Below are positions 54,317 to 62,908 of a stretch of DNA of 64,000 nucleotides, in pieces. Both the position numbers and the translations under genes were made by a program. Source of the DNA: Oceanobacillus limi (GTDB lineage Bacteria; Bacillota; Bacilli; Bacillales; Amphibacillaceae); NCBI RefSeq assembly GCF_900111445.1, contig NZ_FOHE01000015.1, positions 1 to 64,000 of the forward strand, written 5' to 3'. How positions within the stretch are numbered: the first letter of the stretch is position 1; each line of letters opens with the position of its first letter. The notes beneath the pieces were generated by a model. It worked only from the letters and a program-made list of their open reading frames with translations. It had not been told where the DNA came from and searched no databases.

Positions 54317-54586
54317 ATGGTACAACAGAATTTACAGCAACAGTTACAACAAGCAAGTCAGGATATCAAACAGGCTCGAGAAGCTTTTACCCAGGCACAA
54401 GGATCAGATGTTGAACTACTTAAACAAGCACATGAACAATTACAACATGCAGAACAGCAATTACAAAATGCCCAAAAGCAAGCCGGAGATGAAGCAACAC
54501 AAAATTCGCAGTTTCAACAAGCTTATGAACAATTACATGATATACGTCATGAAATGCAAGAGGTAAAGCAAAAATTCAATTTTTAA
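54317..54586 (+). CDS. Gln-rich coiled-coil small protein
   Basis: 89 residues after ATGGAGG. About a quarter of the residues are Gln; heptads throughout (LLKQAHEQLQHAEQQLQNA) point to a single coiled coil or helical hairpin. Small acidic cytoplasmic protein found in many Bacillaceae in similar form, without known function. Single gene; a parallel frame at 54303 is only a shadow. Confidence 0.75.
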   Translation: MVQQNLQQQLQQASQDIKQAREAFTQAQGSDVELLKQAHEQLQHAEQQLQNAQKQAGDEATQNSQFQQAYEQLHDIRHEMQEVKQKFNF

Positions 54587-54601
54587 TGAAAAAACACATG
54601 G

Positions 54602-54636
54602 AAGACGGGGCCTTAACTGGAACCCGTCTTTGTTGT
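54602..54636 (+). terminator. Probable terminator after the Gln-rich protein gene
   Basis: AAGACGGG / CCCGTCTT stem with 13-base loop; the following T-run is broken (TGTTGTT), so strength is unsure. Confidence 0.5.
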
Positions 54637-54773
54637 TCCTCGTTCTACTTTTAGCAATTTATATATTTAAATCTTGGCTTTAAAGAGTTCCCGTAAGAAA
54701 ATGTTTTAACACAGTAATGATTTTCAATGGTTGTCGTTTTTAGCTGTGAAATTTATAGGGAGGGAACTAAAAA

Positions 54774-55074
54774 ATGGATTGGGTTAAACTTATATTCGGT
54801 CTTATTGTTAGTTAGCGGAATTTTGATTTTAGTTGCAACATCTTTACAAAAGGGTGATGAAAGAAGGAAGTTTATCAATATGAAAGCTCAATCATATGCA
54901 TTTATCGTAGTTATGGGGGTGCTAATTTTAGAAGTTGTACAGTCCATTTACCTAACGATTCAAGGGAATACTTCTTATAATGGTAATGGAATTTCGCCAT
55001 TAGTATTTCTGTCAGTAATTTCAATTATATATCTGGTAACATTACTAATTTATAGGAAAAAATATGGTGATTAA
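54774..55074 (+). pseudogene. Small membrane protein gene with a frameshift near its start
   Basis: ATG 54774 follows a strong AGGGAGGG site and codes MDWVKLIFGLIVS, then stops at TAG 54813. One frame over, the sequence continues as LLLVSGILILVATSLQKGD, ERRKFINMKAQSYAF and further helices, to TAA 55074. Together they give a three- or four-helix protein of about 100 residues; separately neither part has both start and body. The longer open frame from ATG 54727 has no ribosome site. A frameshift near 54803-54812 is the simplest reading. Lies directly upstream of a similarly damaged XRE regulator gene. Confidence 0.65.
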
Positions 55075-55277
55075 ATGAAAATCACATTAAGAAATTAAGA
55101 AGCTCAGCTAAATTATCCCAGGCAGAACTAGCTAAACTCTGTAAAGTATCCAGACAAACAATCAATGCAATTGAAAACGATAAATATGATCCTACGTTAC
55201 AATTAGCGTTTGACATTGCCGCTGCGTTGAATACCACAGTAGATGAGCTTTTCATTAGTGATTTTACTAGGAAGTGA
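55075..55277 (+). pseudogene. XRE-family small regulator, start codon out of frame
   Basis: From 55080 the frame codes NHIKKLRSSAKLSQAELAK, LCKVSRQTINAIENDKYDP, TLQLAFDIAAALNTTVDEL, FISDFTRK: a complete 65-residue helix-turn-helix of the YvaO/Cro type. No start codon exists in this frame. The ATG at 55075, which lies right after the upstream stop, runs out of frame after two codons (ATGAAAATC); adding one A to the A-run gives MKNHIKK and restores the gene. Typical pair with a small membrane protein upstream, which is damaged too. Unless an ATT start is used, no product. Confidence 0.7.
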
Positions 55278-55564
55278 AATTTCGACCTCATAATGAGATC
55301 TTTTATTTTGCAGTTGATCGATTCATAAAACAAAGTATCATTACGCTCAAAGGTACCTTATGGTTAATGAATTCCACATCTGCTTAAAGCGTTTTAGATT
55401 TAACTATTCAATAGTAGGCAAGTGTTCTTCTAAGACTTGCCACAATTTTAATTAATAAGTATATAAAATCTTTATAAAATTAATTATTCTGCCTAGTCAT
55501 TATTGATACGAAGTCATAGGCTATAGTGTGCAAGTTAATCTATTGTCAACAAAGGAGAATTTAT
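55278..55564 (+). other. Non-coding interval before the Gly/Tyr-rich gene
   Basis: About 290 bp without an open frame of note. One weak hairpin GGCAAGT (55417) / ACTTGCC (55435). No palindromic repeat here and no clear promoter. Confidence 0.5.
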
Positions 55565-55882
55565 ATGTACGGAAGAACAATGCCGATGTATAGAGATACA
55601 GATCCGAGATTTTTTGCGCCAGGTGGAGCCCTAAGTCCGCTAGCAACAGGTCTTATTGGAGCAGGATTAGGCTATCTTGGTGGGGAAATATTTGGTCAGC
55701 AACCAGGTTATGGTTATGGACCAGGTTATGGTGCTTATAACCCAGGGGCAGGATATGGTGGTTACGGTCAACCTGGAATCCCAGGTGGTGGATATGGATA
55801 TCCTGGTCAAGCGATGGGAGGCTTCGGAAATCCAGGAGCTGGTTATGGATTTCCTGGGTACGGTCCTGGACCGTTTAGATAA
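55565..55882 (+). CDS. Gly/Tyr/Pro-rich low-complexity protein
   Basis: 105 residues from ATG 55565 after AAAGGAGA. N-terminal 35 residues (MYGRTMPMYRDTDPRFF, then GLIGAGLGYLGGEIFG) include a short glycine-zipper-like hydrophobic segment; the remaining two thirds are imperfect repeats of GYGxPG/PGxGYG. Such proteins in Bacillaceae are often spore-coat or surface associated, but there is no signal peptide and no proof here. Unusual composition, see findings. Confidence 0.75.
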   Translation: MYGRTMPMYRDTDPRFFAPGGALSPLATGLIGAGLGYLGGEIFGQQPGYGYGPGYGAYNPGAGYGGYGQPGIPGGGYGYPGQAMGGFGNPGAGYGFPGYGPGPFR

Positions 55883-55891
55883 AATCTTAAA

Positions 55892-55932
55892 GGTGCCAGG
55901 TACCTATCGATTTACGATAGGTACCTGGCACC
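55892..55932. repeat. Palindromic repeat, variant full copy with paired substitutions
   Basis: GGTGCCAGGTACCTATCG / CGATAGGTACCTGGCACC around ATTTA. Both arms carry the same two changes against the family consensus, so the stem stays perfect. Lies between convergent genes. Confidence 0.93.
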
Positions 55933-55935
55933 TTG

Positions 55936-56961
55936 TTAAATAAGCTCTTTAAAATAATTGATGTTGGTGTTGAAATCTGGAACGGTTTTTTCATTTTCGG
56001 CTTTTTCAACTAATTTAACTAACAAGTCGTTAAATGGGGTAGTGATTCCAGCGTTTCTACCTTTTGTTGAAATAACACCATTAATATAATTGATTTCTGA
56101 CTTTCTGCCTTTTTCAAGATCCTGCAGCATGCTTGCCTTTAGTAATGCCTGTGGAGCAAACACCTTTTTGGCAAAGCCAATTACGTCTTGTAAATTACTT
56201 CGGTCATCGTTTAATTTAAAAACCTCCAAATTAATTCCAGCTAATTCAGTAAATTGAACATCTGAGGCATTTCCAACGCGTATCGTTTCATCCGCTAACA
56301 TGACGGCACTCGTGACAGCAGTTTCATTTTTGAGGATATCTCCATAGGTACACCCCAATGCAGTAGACATCCCACTCATCGCAACATTTACTAATAATTT
56401 TGCCCATTTTGTTCCAACTAGATTAGTTGAAATATTGGTGCCACCAACTTGATCTAATATCCCTTTTATGCTGTTAATCCTATCTGTAATGGCTCCGTTT
56501 AACTCTCCAATTTGAAAGGCATTTGCTTGAAAAGCATCAACTGCTGTTGTTAACTCCGAAACACCAGGTTGGACCCAAGTTGCTCCAAATTCAACAGAGC
56601 CACCAATAATTCTATTTCCCCCTATTTTAGAGGTAAGGTACTCTTCTGGGACACCGTTTTGAAGAGAGAGAATAACGCTGTTATCATCTAAAAATGGCAT
56701 CAGACTGTCTAAAACGTCTTCGTTATATGTTTGTTTTGTGAGTAAAAGGACCATGCCGTATGTACCGCTCATTTCTTGTGGAGTAATGGCTTTGACAGGA
56801 ATTGTTTCCTTTACTGTACCGGTAATTGTTGCACCAGATTCATTTAATGCAGCTACATGTTCTTTATTTACATCAATTAGTTCAATATCATCGTTTCCTT
56901 TTGATAGATATGCACCAATTATTGTACCTAATGATCCAGCTCCCATTATTGCTATTTTCAT
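55936..56961 (-). CDS. Ketopantoate reductase (PanE/ApbA) family protein
   Basis: 341 residues; ATG 56961 is seven bases from GGAGG (an ATG three bases earlier is also possible). Rossmann start KIAIMGAGSLGTIIGAYL, SLQNGVPEEYL (Asn-Gly of the family), and C-terminal domain with KWAKLLVNVAMSGMSTALG, SMLQDLEKGRKSEINYINGV. NADPH-dependent reduction of 2-dehydropantoate to pantoate is the family role, but Bacilli often have several paralogues with other 2-keto acids, so the substrate stays open. Single gene. Confidence 0.87.
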   Translation of the reverse strand: MKIAIMGAGSLGTIIGAYLSKGNDDIELIDVNKEHVAALNESGATITGTVKETIPVKAITPQEMSGTYGMVLLLTKQTYNEDVLDSLMPFLDDNSVILSLQNGVPEEYLTSKIGGNRIIGGSVEFGATWVQPGVSELTTAVDAFQANAFQIGELNGAITDRINSIKGILDQVGGTNISTNLVGTKWAKLLVNVAMSGMSTALGCTYGDILKNETAVTSAVMLADETIRVGNASDVQFTELAGINLEVFKLNDDRSNLQDVIGFAKKVFAPQALLKASMLQDLEKGRKSEINYINGVISTKGRNAGITTPFNDLLVKLVEKAENEKTVPDFNTNINYFKELI

Positions 56962-57175
56962 CATAAAACCTCCAAGTTATTCTATATTCCTTAGTTGAAA
57001 CTCTACAAAAATAGTATACGCTTATTTATAGATCTTGTCATAAAATATGAGATAAATGACGTTAAGTAGTTTCTCCGAGCTAAAACTATTTTATTTTTTT
57101 AAAAATTAATCTATAATTAGTAATTGTTGACATTTTAATATGTTATTTCCAAAAAACATAGAAAAGAGGTTTGTT

Positions 57176-58672
57176 ATGGTACATCAAGATACGTACAACA
57201 CTAGCAGGGTACATAAAGTAAATCTGTTTTTATTACTTTCAATTGTATTATTATTAGTTATCCCAATTGTGTTTGCAAGAGGGTTTGCGGATAGCATAGG
57301 AATTATATCTGCCGGAGTTATTGTTGTTATTTTATCCCTTGTAAATTATTTCTTATCGATGCCCGCTTATGTTAAGGGGTTTATTTTTGCACTATTACCT
57401 TACATCGTAGTAATCGCGTTATTTTTCTTAGACGGATACGCTTTAAATAAGCATTATCTTATCTTCTTAACCGTCGCTATGATTGTTTTGTATTTTAAAA
57501 AAGAACTAATCTTAATATTTGGTGCGATTGTGAATGCTTCACTTCTATTAACCTACTTTCTAAAGCCAGTAGAGTTATTAGGGTTAGACGATGATTTAAA
57601 AGGTTTCATTACGGTCATTGCTCTCATAAATGGAATATTAGTGGCGTTATACCTACTAACAAAGTGGGGAAGGGAATTAATTGAAGCATCCTTCAAAAAG
57701 GAAATGGAAGCGAAACAATTGGTTGAAAAGCTTCAGGATACGTTTGGGTCTATTGAAACAGGTACAGCTACATTAGATCGAAATGTAAGTAATTTTAATG
57801 AAAATATATCAACAATTCACGATTCTAGTAATACGGTTTTAGAATCGATACACAACATGTCAGCAAGTATTCAAGAAGAGGCGAACAGTATAACTCTAGT
57901 TAGTGAAACTATGGGGAACTCTTTACAGCGTGCCAATCAAACAATTCGTATTTCACAGGGGATTGCTCAGAAAACGGAGGAAATGAACGATAAAGTTCAA
58001 GACGGATGGAATAAGATTAATCAAGTAACAGAGCATATTAATACCGTCAATTCTGCGATTGGGATAACTTCAGTAACAGTTTCTGACCTCCAATCTAGTT
58101 TGGAGACAGTAAATTCTTTATTAGAAAGTATTCGAGATATAGCTGATCAAACCAATTTACTTGCGTTAAATGCTGCTATTGAATCTGCGCGTGCTGGAGA
58201 ACATGGCAAGGGGTTTGCTGTGGTTGCGGATGAGGTACGAAAGTTAGCGGAACAAAGTGCTAAGATTACCGTAGATATTTCCGAAGTAACAAATACTCTC
58301 TTCCACAAGTCAAAGGAAGCTCAAGAAAAGTCCAATGTAGGGGAAAAAGCAGTAGAAGAAGGACAAAAATTATTGCTAAACGTTTCTACATATTTTAAAG
58401 ATATAAAGGATTCGTTTGAAGAAACAACTTCTGAATTATCAAAGAGTATGAATGAAATCCAGTCCTCAACAAATAATTTTACTCAAATACAGACTGAAAT
58501 TGAAAACCTAGCGAATATATCAGAAGAAAATGCATCGTCCACACAGGAAATAACAACTACTTTGGAGAAAGAACATAAGTTGATTACGGATATAAATACA
58601 GCAGTAAGCGAGATAAATAAACTAAGTAGTGAATTAAAACATATGTCAGAAAATGAAAATGTTAACGAATAA
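57176..58672 (+). CDS. Methyl-accepting chemotaxis protein without extracellular sensor
   Basis: 498 residues from ATG 57176 (AAGAGGT six bases before; ATG 57140 has none). Residues 12-170 hold five or six helices with tiny loops and no outside ligand domain; the rest is a long helical cytoplasmic signalling part with the hairpin tip [20 protein letters not shown] then [20 protein letters not shown]. No HAMP is evident. It would pass signals from the membrane state (for example redox or lipid) to CheA/CheW. No other chemotaxis gene is close. Confidence 0.9.
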   Translation: MVHQDTYNTSRVHKVNLFLLLSIVLLLVIPIVFARGFADSIGIISAGVIVVILSLVNYFLSMPAYVKGFIFALLPYIVVIALFFLDGYALNKHYLIFLTVAMIVLYFKKELILIFGAIVNASLLLTYFLKPVELLGLDDDLKGFITVIALINGILVALYLLTKWGRELIEASFKKEMEAKQLVEKLQDTFGSIETGTATLDRNVSNFNENISTIHDSSNTVLESIHNMSASIQEEANSITLVSETMGNSLQRANQTIRISQGIAQKTEEMNDKVQDGWNKINQVTEHINTVNSAIGITSVTVSDLQSSLETVNSLLESIRDIADQTNLLALNAAIESARAGEHGKGFAVVADEVRKLAEQSAKITVDISEVTNTLFHKSKEAQEKSNVGEKAVEEGQKLLLNVSTYFKDIKDSFEETTSELSKSMNEIQSSTNNFTQIQTEIENLANISEENASSTQEITTTLEKEHKLITDINTAVSEINKLSSELKHMSENENVNE

Positions 58673-58779
58673 TGGTTAATTGTCGTCTAATACTATGAAG
58701 TGTTTGGACTTCAAGCTTTGGTAATGTGCAAACCATTTTGATTACATGTGAGTTGCTTAGACGAAAATATGATCGTTAG

Positions 58780-58820
58780 GTGCCTGGTACTTGTCAGGAA
58801 TTCGGTAGTGCCTGGCACCT
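58780..58820. repeat. Palindromic repeat, degenerate full copy
   Basis: GGTGCCTGGTACTTGTC and GGTAGTGCCTGGCACC around AGGAATTC; several mismatches between arms, one core inverted relative to the consensus. In the spacer upstream of the cold-shock gene. Confidence 0.8.
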
Positions 58821-58864
58821 AAAAAAATTTTTTTAATAAAATTGTATAGTATTTATGAAAAATG

Positions 58865-58873
58865 TGCTATAAT
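58865..58873 (+). promoter_or_regulatory. Extended -10 promoter of the cold-shock gene
   Basis: TGCTATAAT with a TTGTAT-like -35 too far (20 bp) upstream, so the extended TG matters. Transcription from about 58880 gives a 5' leader of about 130 bases before ATG 59009, in line with the long, structured leaders of cold-shock mRNAs. Confidence 0.6.
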
Positions 58874-59008
58874 AATATTAACTAATTGATGTTCGTGAGC
58901 AATACAAGATTTATGTAATAACTTTCTAGTGATTATCTTCGTCTTGAATTCTTATTTAGAACAAAAAATAGTAATATACGTGCTAAAGCACATGGAGGTT
59001 TTTTTATT

Positions 59009-59209
59009 ATGAACACAGGTTCAGTAAAATGGTTTAACGCAGACAAAGGTTTTGGATTTATCGAAGTTGAAGGTGGAGACGATGTATTCGTTCATTTCTC
59101 AGCAATTCAAGGTGAAGGTTTCAAAACATTAGAAGAAGGTCAAACAGTAACTTTTGATATCGAAGAAGGTAACCGTGGACCACAAGCAGCTAACGTTGTT
59201 AAAGCGTAA
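59009..59209 (+). CDS. Cold-shock protein (CspB-like)
   Basis: 66 residues. RNP1 KGFGFIEVE and RNP2 VFVHFSAI are intact, with [14 protein letters not shown] at the start and [12 protein letters not shown] at the end: the OB-fold of single cold-shock domain proteins. Binds single-stranded RNA/DNA and eases translation in the cold. Ribosome site GGAGG is ten bases before ATG, and a long leader is likely. Stands alone with its own terminator. Confidence 0.95.
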   Translation: MNTGSVKWFNADKGFGFIEVEGGDDVFVHFSAIQGEGFKTLEEGQTVTFDIEEGNRGPQAANVVKA

Positions 59210-59221
59210 GTAATTAATTTT

Positions 59222-59257
59222 AAAAACTCTTCTCATAATAATGAGAAGAGTTTTTTT
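59222..59257 (+). terminator. Rho-independent terminator after the cold-shock gene
   Basis: Stem ACTCTTCTCAT / ATGAGAAGAGT, loop AATA, seven T. Confidence 0.92.
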
Positions 59258-59259
59258 GC

Positions 59260-60195
59260 TTATCTTATCGCCCCGTGTGGAAGTATGACATGCACGCCCT
59301 TAACTCCATTCACTACCTGAGTAATTCGAAGGTCCACTACTGTACTCGCTAATGCAGTAGCCTCTGTTTTTTGAATAGCATATAGGTTTTGTATAAGTTT
59401 TATCATTTCATCCAGCGCTACTGCAGTAGCCTCATGAAGGTCTTCATTAAACCCAAATGTTATCCATCCAGCAGGAGCCCATGCACGTGGTTGGGTTAAC
59501 CTCATATCTTCATGAACAGTAAGCGTAACATCAACTAAATCCATTGGGGCTTCAATGGCAGTTCCAGAAACCTCGCCGTCTCCTTGTGCGGCGTGACCAT
59601 CACCTATAGAAAATAATGCGCCATCTACGGAAATGGGTAAGTAGAGACTGCTTCCTCGCACAAGTTCTTTGCAATCAATGTTCCCACCACAATAACGTGG
59701 AGGTGGTGTAGTATGAACCCCAAGCTCTGCTGGTGCAACGCCCATTAAACCCATGAAAGGGTGTAGCCCAACATGGAAGGTGCGATTACCAATTTTTGTT
59801 GTTCCCGTCATAGTTAGGGCATTTAATTCCCAATCTTGTTGTATTTTTTCATATTCTGTTATACCAATTTTTTCATTTTGCCAGTTTTGAATCCCACCAG
59901 CCCAATTAGTACCATACCAACCAGGCACCAGGTCATTTAATTTAACTTCTAAGACCATTCCTTTTTTTGCCTGCCTTACATTGATCGGACCAATAATGGG
60001 ATGCCCAGGTTGATCTTCTTTTTCCCTCGATTTAAAAAACACCTTTTCTTCGTTTTTGGAAGCAGAATATCCCCACTGAATATCTGGTGTCGTTAGTCGA
60101 ACCGTATCTCCAGAATCAATTGATAATACTGGTTCATACTTGTTGTTAAATGAACCATGTAGATTTTTGGATTCTAATTTAAGATAATGAATCAT
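59260..60195 (-). CDS. Acetamidase/formamidase family protein
   Basis: 311 residues, soluble beta-rich. Family landmarks: HPIIGPINVRQAKKGMVLEV, LGVHTTPPPRYCGGNIDCKE, SIGDGHAAQGDGEVSGTAIE and RAWAPAGWITFGFNEDL, with the conserved CGGN-x-D and DGHAxQGDGE metal-binding segments. It would hydrolyse small amides (formamide, acetamide) to acid and ammonia. It is divergent from the M42 peptidase gene and has a normal TAAGGGGAGTG ribosome site. Confidence 0.88.
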   Translation of the reverse strand: MIHYLKLESKNLHGSFNNKYEPVLSIDSGDTVRLTTPDIQWGYSASKNEEKVFFKSREKEDQPGHPIIGPINVRQAKKGMVLEVKLNDLVPGWYGTNWAGGIQNWQNEKIGITEYEKIQQDWELNALTMTGTTKIGNRTFHVGLHPFMGLMGVAPAELGVHTTPPPRYCGGNIDCKELVRGSSLYLPISVDGALFSIGDGHAAQGDGEVSGTAIEAPMDLVDVTLTVHEDMRLTQPRAWAPAGWITFGFNEDLHEATAVALDEMIKLIQNLYAIQKTEATALASTVVDLRITQVVNGVKGVHVILPHGAIR

Positions 60196-60320
60196 CGTAT
60201 CACTCCCCTTATTTTGTCTATCATTATATACTTTAATCTAGTAAACTGCTAAATCGTTTGCATTGTGAATGTAAAACTTTTATGACAAAATAGAAATATT
60301 AAACAATTAGGGGGTTAAAC

Positions 60321-61394
60321 ATGTTTAAAAAAAGATTCTTAACAAACCTAAAAAAATTTGCAGCGATACAGGGAACTCCGGGTCAGGAAATGAAGGTAGT
60401 AGAGGAATTAGCAAAAGGTTTTAAGCCATACGCTGATAAGGTAGAAGTAGATAAAATGGGAAATATATATGCATATCTAGAAGGGGATAAACCTGGTCCT
60501 AAAATGATGGTATCAGCTCATTCTGATGAGATTGGTTGTATTGTACAAGATATTGATGATAACGGGTTTATACGTATGGAGAAGACTGGTGGTGTACTAG
60601 AATCATTATTAGTTGGTCGAAAAGTAAATGTTAATGGACATTTTGGAGTTGTTGGTGTAAAGGCAGGTCATCTTCAAACTGCTGAAGAAAGGAAAAGTCA
60701 ACCGGCAATGAGAGAATTATATGTTGATGTTGGTGCAGCCTCTAAGCATGTGGTAGCGGGGATGGGTATAAAAATTGGCGATCCCATTACATACATTAGC
60801 GAAATTGAACAATTTACTAATAAAGATTTAATTTGTGGAAAGGCAATTGATAATAGAAGTTGTTGCGTGTTATTAATCGAACTTCTCAAATCATTACAAG
60901 ATCGTGAGTTTGCTGGAACATTGGTGGCTGTTGTAACCGTGCAGGAAGAAGTAGGTTTGCGAGGAGCTAAAGTAGCAACTTACAAGCTTGATCCAGACGT
61001 TGCAATTGTTATCGATACGATTCCATGTGCTGATACTCCAGACAGTAAGGGAACTTTACCGGTGGGGATTGGGAAAGGACCAGTTATACCAGCACTAGCA
61101 GGTAGTTCGGTTAGAGGAAATATTATGGCGCCACAAATAAAAAATCTTATAACTAAATATGCAGACCGAGCAAGCATTCCATATCAATTGGCGGTGTTGC
61201 CGGGGGCTTCATCGGATGTTTCAGCAGTCCATCTGGAACGAGAAGGTGTATTAGCTGGAGCGATTACTTTTGCACGAAGATATTCTCATTCACCAGTAGA
61301 AGTGGCAGACTTAAATGACTTTGAAATGGGATTAAATTTGTTAAAGAACTTGATTCAGGATAATGAGAATTGGGGAAGTATGGAATTCATTTAA
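60321..61394 (+). CDS. M42 family glutamyl-type aminopeptidase (YsdC/YtoP-like)
   Basis: 357 residues after TAGGGGG. Dinuclear-metal aminopeptidase signature: VSAHSDEIG (His/Asp), CGKAIDNRSCCVLLIE (bridging Asp), VTVQEEVGLRGAKVA (Glu pair), IVIDTIPCADTPD (Asp) and YSHSPVEVADLND (last His). The insert between the first motifs is the PDZ-like dimer domain of M42. Cytoplasmic; forms dodecamers in the family and trims short peptides. Single gene ended by the hairpin at 61408. Confidence 0.92.
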   Translation: MFKKRFLTNLKKFAAIQGTPGQEMKVVEELAKGFKPYADKVEVDKMGNIYAYLEGDKPGPKMMVSAHSDEIGCIVQDIDDNGFIRMEKTGGVLESLLVGRKVNVNGHFGVVGVKAGHLQTAEERKSQPAMRELYVDVGAASKHVVAGMGIKIGDPITYISEIEQFTNKDLICGKAIDNRSCCVLLIELLKSLQDREFAGTLVAVVTVQEEVGLRGAKVATYKLDPDVAIVIDTIPCADTPDSKGTLPVGIGKGPVIPALAGSSVRGNIMAPQIKNLITKYADRASIPYQLAVLPGASSDVSAVHLEREGVLAGAITFARRYSHSPVEVADLNDFEMGLNLLKNLIQDNENWGSMEFI

Positions 61395-61407
61395 TGTTTA
61401 TAGGTTT

Positions 61408-61443
61408 TAACACGAGTCACTGAGTTAGTGACTCGTGTTATTT
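61408..61443. terminator. Terminator between convergent aminopeptidase and MFS genes
   Basis: Perfect 14-bp stem TAACACGAGTCACT / AGTGACTCGTGTTA, loop GAGTT, followed by TTTAT. Confidence 0.85.
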
Positions 61444-61486
61444 ATATCGCAATAACTGCCAGTACCCCACTGATTTAAGATTCACT

Positions 61487-62632
61487 TTATGTAAGCTGTG
61501 GTGAGCGACGGCTTGCATAGCCTGCAATCGTAATGACACTCATACCGATCAGAAAAGCGACGAAATAAGGCGATATAAAATCGCGAATGACACCTGTTAC
61601 AAAAGAACTAACAATAATCCCTAAAGAGTAAACCGCAGACATGACTCCAAAAGCCTTACCGTATGCAGCGTTTGAAACAAACTCTGTTAATGCGGTTGCC
61701 ATTGCTGGCATGATTAGACCGAAGAATAACCCGATAAAAAATAACGGGACAGCTAGTGGTAATGGCAAGGTTAACATCGCAAATAGTGACATGGTCATCC
61801 CAAATAATCCAACAAATAATCGCTTTAGCGGATCAAATCGATTAATGAAAAACAATGAAAGCGTTAGAAATGTTCCAATTCCCATATAACTGAACAAAAG
61901 ACCTGTAGAAGTTGTTGAAATTCCTTTTTCAACGGTTAGATAGGGAATTTCATATATAATAACACCATGTATATACATAACTGCAAAGCCAATTAGATAA
62001 ATAATGAACAGTTTTGGTGCAAACAAAATATTCCAAATATTAATTGGCTTTTGTTTTTTATGTTTAACAATTTCTTGTGTATCCTTTAAAAAGCGGGTAG
62101 CAAATACTCCTGTAAAGACCATACAGGCACCAATGAAGAAATAGGTATTCACATAACCGATTACATCTACTAATTTTCCACCAATTAGTGGGCCAACAAC
62201 ACTTGATGTAGTAGTTAAAATTCCACTAACAGCTATATTTTTACCTTGCTGTCTACTATTTTTGGCATACCCGGAAAGTAGAGCGAATGCTGCTGGGATC
62301 ATGAATGCTAAGGCAAACCCGTTTAATGCGTGCAAAATTAATAAATCCGTAGATTTAGAAGCTAGTCCATGTGCAATGAACAATCCACCAGAAAAGAACA
62401 TTGGTATGATGATAAAAACTTTTCTTCCAAACCGGTCAATCAATGGACCAGCAAATAAATTCCCGATTAAATTACTAAAGGAAGTGATACTAAGAATAAT
62501 ACCTATAATAACGCTCGATGCACCAAGTATTGCTGCATATGGAGTAAAAATAGGGACTTGTAATCGCATAATTAAACTAAAAAAGAACATAACAATAAAG
62601 ATGTACAGCTTATCCAGTGTTGGTTGTCTCAA
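61487..62632 (-). CDS. MFS transporter (12-TM)
   Basis: 381 residues from TTG 62632 (GAGGTG six bases before; a longer frame from 62662 has no site). Twelve helices; motif A region GPLIDRFGRKVFIIIP between helices 2 and 3 and the antiporter-like GPLIGGKLVDVIG in helix 5. This is the DHA1/YfkF-like efflux branch. A drug or metabolite exporter in the plasma membrane; substrate unknown. It lies downstream of the Rap-like pair but about 100 bp away. Confidence 0.87.
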   Translation of the reverse strand: MRQPTLDKLYIFIVMFFFSLIMRLQVPIFTPYAAILGASSVIIGIILSITSFSNLIGNLFAGPLIDRFGRKVFIIIPMFFSGGLFIAHGLASKSTDLLILHALNGFALAFMIPAAFALLSGYAKNSRQQGKNIAVSGILTTTSSVVGPLIGGKLVDVIGYVNTYFFIGACMVFTGVFATRFLKDTQEIVKHKKQKPINIWNILFAPKLFIIYLIGFAVMYIHGVIIYEIPYLTVEKGISTTSTGLLFSYMGIGTFLTLSLFFINRFDPLKRLFVGLFGMTMSLFAMLTLPLPLAVPLFFIGLFFGLIMPAMATALTEFVSNAAYGKAFGVMSAVYSLGIIVSSFVTGVIRDFISPYFVAFLIGMSVITIAGYASRRSPQLT

Positions 62633-62735
62633 TTTATTCACCTCATGAAGAAATATATTCAAAAGGTGAATAAATTAGACGAGCTGTGAAAGAAAAGTTG
62701 GGTGATAAATATCCAACATATAAATTCTAAATTTC

Positions 62736-62897
62736 TCAAATACTTTCTTCGAATAGACCTGGCTCGTCCCAAGGATCTGGTTCTTCACTATTGAATAGCT
62801 TGTATTGATCTTTGTTTGCTTCGGTACTAAAGGTACTACTAGTAAGTGGGGTACTAAGTATGAATATAAACAAAATACTAATGAACCATTTCTTCAT
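62736..62897 (-). CDS. 53-residue secreted pre-peptide, candidate Phr-like signal
   Basis: Short gene starting 11 bp after the Rap-like stop, with AGGAG eight bases before ATG 62897. N-terminal signal peptide: MKKWFISILFIFILSTPLTS, then a hydrophilic propeptide ending YKLFNSEEPDPWDEPGLF and EESI. Size, signal peptide and position behind a TPR receptor gene on the same strand match Phr, NprX and PapR-type quorum-sensing precursors, whose processed C-terminal 5-10 residues re-enter the cell and bind the TPR partner. The C-terminal sequence does not match known Phr pentapeptides that I can recall. Confidence 0.72.
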   Translation of the reverse strand: MKKWFISILFIFILSTPLTSSTFSTEANKDQYKLFNSEEPDPWDEPGLFEESI

Positions 62898-62908
62898 TAT
62901 ACATTCTC

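Noticed and set aside
2540-58820. The GGTGCC repeats as a CRISPR array
   Set aside because: Copies are scattered kilobases apart without regular spacers, and each is an inverted pair rather than a direct repeat; no cas gene is present.
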